Shown one piece after another: positions 13,211-15,900 of a stretch of DNA of 15,900 nt. Position numbers and translations under genes: made by a program. Position 1 is the stretch's first letter. Every line of letters begins with the position of its first letter. The notes under the pieces are model-generated. The model was given only the letters and a program-made list of their open reading frames with translations. It did not search any database and was not told where the DNA came from. Source of the DNA: Geobacter sp. UBA698 (GTDB lineage: Bacteria > Desulfobacterota > Desulfuromonadia > Geobacterales > Pseudopelobacteraceae); NCBI GenBank assembly GCA_002298925.1, contig DBMM01000035.1, positions 1-15,900 of the forward strand, in the 5' to 3' direction.

Positions 13211-14777
13211 CGTAACCTTCCTCCAGCCGCAGGTCATAACCATCGGCCAAAGCCTGACGGGCCGTCTCGATACTGTCCAGGATCAGACGCCGGATAAAGG
13301 GGTGGCGCACCTCGGGCAGAAAGCCCCCCACCAGGCTCAGGGCCGTGGCCAGGGTCTGCTGGACCAACTTCTCCTCGCAACCGGTCTGTTGCATGTAATC
13401 CGCTGCCAAGAGCAGGCGCTTGATGATCTCCGCCCGGCGAGGGGTTACCAGCTCCTGGCAGAAATGCTCCAGTTCGGCCTCGAGATCAGCTTCCTCAATG
13501 CCTTTGTCGCCGTTTTTTTCTTCCAGGGCCTCCAGCCGGTCGGCAGCATCATAGACCGCCGGTTCCGACAGCAGCCACCCTTCCAGACAGGGGCTGTCCA
13601 GCAGTTCGTTGCTGCTGGCGACATAGCCGGGAATGCGCTCGACGATACCATCCAGATGGACCACGCTGAAGCGGGGCACATACGCCTGGGGGCGCAGCGC
13701 ATCCGGGCTGAACAGGCGCATGTCCACATAGAAGTCCGGGGGGAGGAAATAGCCCTGCTCGCGACTGTGAAAGAGCGCATCCCGCAGCACCTCCAGGGCA
13801 TAGGCCGGATCCACCGGTTCCAGCAACTCTCCGGCCGCCACTTCACCCAGCACCCCTTCATACTCGCGCTCATCCTTCATGCGGTAACCGAGGGCGTTAA
13901 TCACCCCTTCAGACTCGCCGGCCAGCAGCAGCAGGGCGGCATAGCTCGAATCCTCCAGTTGCCACGAAAACAGCAGCGAGCGGGAACCGTACACATCGAT
14001 CGGCCCGACCTGCACCTGGTAGAAGGGGAGCGGCACCTGATAGGCGTGGGGCAGCTCGGCGGCCTCGCGGATGCCCATAAAGGAGAGACGGCGGATGCTG
14101 CGGCGGATCAGTTCGGCGATGTCGCCTTCGTGACGTTTCTCGGCCTTGGCAAGCACCCCCAGTGAAAATCCGCTCTTGATCCTGCCCAGGGTGATGATGG
14201 CCTCGCGGACCACTTCGGGCCGCTCAAAGGAGAGCAGTATCTCCAGCAGCGCCACGGCATCGGGCGTTGCCGATTCCGACAGGTGGCGGATCATCCGTTC
14301 GCGCACATCGTCGGCGGCATCCAGGAAGAGATCCATGAAGCGCACCAGACCGCGCTCGCCATCCGTGAGGCATTCAGCGATAAAGCCCTCCATGGTGCTG
14401 GCGCCGTAACCGGTCATGGCCGCAAAGGGGGGCGCCGTGACATCGATGCCGCACTCCTGCAGGGCATCCAGCAGCGCCAGCCGTCCCTCCTCCTCCAGGT
14501 CGGTGCGCTTGAGGGTGATCTGAACCAGCTGGTCCAGCCAGCCGGTGTCGTCGAAAAAATCCAGCATGCAGGTATAGCGGTAGATGGCGGTGCCGTTCTG
14601 CTCCCGCCACAGCTTGCGCACCAGCGGCTTGAGCGCGCGCCGGCCGGCCTTCTGCAGGCGTTTACCGATGCGTTCCATCTGCTCCGTGGTCAGGTCGTCC
14701 CGCTTGAGGAAATCCAGTAGCCGGATGATGCGCCGCCGCTCCCGCAGGGTCTTGTCTATTTTAAGGAGTCTGGTCAT
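13197..14777 (-). CDS. HEAT-like repeat protein
   Basis: About 526 aa from ATG 14777. The N-terminal ~240 residues are tandem helical pairs of HEAT/Armadillo type (LQKAGRRALKPLVRKLW, EGRLALLDALQECGID, PDAVALLEILLSFERPEVVREA). The middle contains beta-like segments (YQVPLPFYQVQVGPIDVYGSR, LFSWQLEDSSYAALLLLAG) and the C-terminus is helical and acidic. There is no signal peptide or membrane helix, so it is probably a cytoplasmic scaffold. A TTG at 14807 would add ten residues. An AGGAAGG lies far from the ATG, but a GATCG/CGATC stem between them could bring it closer. It overlaps gpsA and shares its transcript. In Geobacter I recall a similar gene beside gpsA; function unknown. Confidence 0.78.
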   Translation of the reverse strand: MTRLLKIDKTLRERRRIIRLLDFLKRDDLTTEQMERIGKRLQKAGRRALKPLVRKLWREQNGTAIYRYTCMLDFFDDTGWLDQLVQITLKRTDLEEEGRLALLDALQECGIDVTAPPFAAMTGYGASTMEGFIAECLTDGERGLVRFMDLFLDAADDVRERMIRHLSESATPDAVALLEILLSFERPEVVREAIITLGRIKSGFSLGVLAKAEKRHEGDIAELIRRSIRRLSFMGIREAAELPHAYQVPLPFYQVQVGPIDVYGSRSLLFSWQLEDSSYAALLLLAGESEGVINALGYRMKDEREYEGVLGEVAAGELLEPVDPAYALEVLRDALFHSREQGYFLPPDFYVDMRLFSPDALRPQAYVPRFSVVHLDGIVERIPGYVASSNELLDSPCLEGWLLSEPAVYDAADRLEALEEKNGDKGIEEADLEAELEHFCQELVTPRRAEIIKRLLLAADYMQQTGCEEKLVQQTLATALSLVGGFLPEVRHPFIRRLILDSIETARQALADGYDLRLEEGYDDEE

Positions 14778-14853
14778 TTTTTGATCGTTTCGATCCTTCC
14801 TGAACAAAAGGAAGTAACTTTATCACACAAACAACATCAAGGCAATCATGGGG

Positions 14854-14877
14854 AAACGCGATGCAACGCGCGTTTTT
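14854..14877 (+). terminator. weak hairpin in the gap between HEAT-like and DUF4143 genes
   Basis: AAACGCG (14854-14860) pairs with CGCGTTT (14869-14875), followed by two more Ts. It is about 65 bases beyond the stop of the DUF4143 gene and could end that leftward transcript, but the T-run is on the plus strand. The rest of 14778-14940, which must hold the HEAT-like/gpsA promoter, shows no clear -35/-10 pair. Confidence 0.35.
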
Positions 14878-14940
14878 CCGACCTTGCTATCTTGCAAACA
14901 CGTCCCTTGTGCTGCTCCAGGAATTTCCATGATCCCCCAG

Positions 14941-15900
14941 TCACAAGTAAGCCACCGGAATTGAACGTACCGCCGGACCAAGCGGCAGAGATTGTTGCGC
15001 CAGACAGATAACACCACCCGGCCCGACCGGCATCTTCAGATTTGCCAGTACGCCAAAATTACGGATGTCGCCCATACCCGGCGATGCGCTCTTCTTGCAC
15101 TCCAGCGGGTAGATTGTCCCGTCCTGTATGATCAGCAGATCGATCTCTTTTTTGTCCTTGTCGCGGTAGTAAAAAAAAGGCGCCTGACGACCGTTGTGCC
15201 AGTAGCTCTTCAGCAGTTCGCCAATAATCCAGGTTTCCAGGATGGCGCCGGACATGGCCCCCGACTCCAGGGTCTCCGGGGTGGACCACTGGGTCAGATA
15301 GGCGCAGAGGCCGGTATCCAGGAAGTACAGCTTGGGGGTTTTCACCAGGCGTTTGGTCAGGTTGGAATGGTATGGCTCCAGCAGATAGACAATGCCGGAC
15401 GTCTGGAGGATGGAAAGCCAGCTCTTGACAGTGTTGAAGGCCACATCGGCGTCGCGGGCCAAATCGGCCATGTTGAGCAATTGCCCGGTGCGGGCAGCGG
15501 CAGCCCGCAAGAAACGGAGAAAGGCCATTTCATCTCCCACACGGGCCAGGTCGCGGATGTCCCGTTGCAGATAGGTCTGGATGTAGGAGCTGTAGAAGAG
15601 GTCCCGGTCACCCTGTTCGCTCAAGGCAATGGCCGGGAACGAGCCGCGCCAGATCAGGCGGTACAGTTCCATCACGTCAAGGGGTGAGATTATGTCGTTA
15701 CTCTCCGGCAGCGGGAGAAAAGGTTTGGAGGTTTCCCCCATGCCGAGCAGTTCACGGCGGGAGAAGCCGAGCAGCTGCAGCACCCCGACCCGTCCGGCCA
15801 GGGATTCCGACACCCCACGCATCATCTGAAACTGCTGGGAACCGGTCAGCCAGAAGAGATTCGGCGTACGGTGCTGGTCGCAGGCCATTTTGATATAGGG
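14941..15900 (-). CDS. ATPase with DUF4143 domain (5' end outside window)
   Basis: The last ~319 residues of a protein whose frame stays open to the window edge (PYIK precedes the first in-window Met), so the true start is further right. It has the AAA_14/DUF4143 layout: FWLTGSQQFQMM (sensor region of the ATPase), LAGRVGVLQLLGFSRREL, YIQTYLQRDIRDLARVGD, a winged-helix-like NMADLARDADVAFNTVKSWL, and a PD-(D/E)XK-like end (FFYYRDKDKKEIDLLI, YPLECKKS). The nuclease-like D...ECK residues are visible. Walker A lies outside the window. These proteins are common in bacteria, often transferred and of unclear role. The neighbours give no functional hint. Confidence 0.88.
   Translation of the reverse strand, partial: PYIKMACDQHRTPNLFWLTGSQQFQMMRGVSESLAGRVGVLQLLGFSRRELLGMGETSKPFLPLPESNDIISPLDVMELYRLIWRGSFPAIALSEQGDRDLFYSSYIQTYLQRDIRDLARVGDEMAFLRFLRAAAARTGQLLNMADLARDADVAFNTVKSWLSILQTSGIVYLLEPYHSNLTKRLVKTPKLYFLDTGLCAYLTQWSTPETLESGAMSGAILETWIIGELLKSYWHNGRQAPFFYYRDKDKKEIDLLIIQDGTIYPLECKKSASPGMGDIRNFGVLANLKMPVGPGGVICLAQQSLPLGPAVRSIPVAYL

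Noticed and set aside
12170..13297. Long plus-strand frame (375 aa) opposite gpsA
   Set aside because: It is the antisense shadow of an unmistakable gpsA, with no ribosome-binding site or motif.
13128..14165. Plus-strand frame (345 aa) opposite the HEAT-like gene
   Set aside because: Antisense frame in GC-rich coding sequence; composition and lack of domains argue against it.

Overview
The window joins an accessory region (about 1-9000) to what looks like a conserved chromosomal segment (about 9240-15900). The right half is GC-rich, densely coded and almost all on the minus strand. It carries gpsA preceded by a HEAT-like repeat gene, a MoxR-type ATPase with a metallopeptidase/VWA-like partner, and an ATPase/DUF4143 gene. 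Together with the tRNA remnants, this suggests a Geobacter/Pelobacter-type bacterium (Desulfuromonadota). That assignment is from recall of gene order and protein style, not from a search.

The left half is mosaic and its base composition changes along its length. Positions 1-2700 are AT-rich and phage- or plasmid-like: an excisionase/AlpA-type helix-turn-helix protein, a phage replisome-organizer-type replication protein, an unknown 216-aa protein and a divergent XRE repressor. Next comes a regulated cassette: a perfect 11-bp inverted repeat (operator), a short leader with an intrinsic terminator, a 70-aa exported peptide and two small proteins with two membrane helices each. A hipBA toxin-antitoxin pair, a 34-nt near-palindrome and a small serine recombinase follow. 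Convergent to the recombinase lies the C-terminal part of a Ser/Thr kinase with a TPR-like tail; its catalytic lobe is gone.

The stretch 7360-9190 is a junction zone. It holds a cluster of hairpins, a perfect 15-bp terminator, a decayed 3' end of tRNA-Phe (minus strand), a complete tyrosine integrase (minus strand), a 3' fragment of a tRNA best read as tRNA-Ala (plus strand) with its terminator, and a decayed IS3-family transposase piece. Two different tRNA scars around one integrase point to at least two integration events. The element ending at the tRNA-Ala scar should begin left of position 1, next to an intact tRNA-Ala.

The chromosomal half has one probable operon of MoxR-like ATPase, metallopeptidase/VWA-like protein and an unknown 138-aa protein, a second of HEAT-like protein and gpsA with overlapping ends, and a partial ATPase/DUF4143 gene running off the right edge. 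The least explained parts are the leader-controlled three-gene membrane cassette (2711-4042), the double tRNA scar around the integrase, and the palindrome in front of the serine recombinase.
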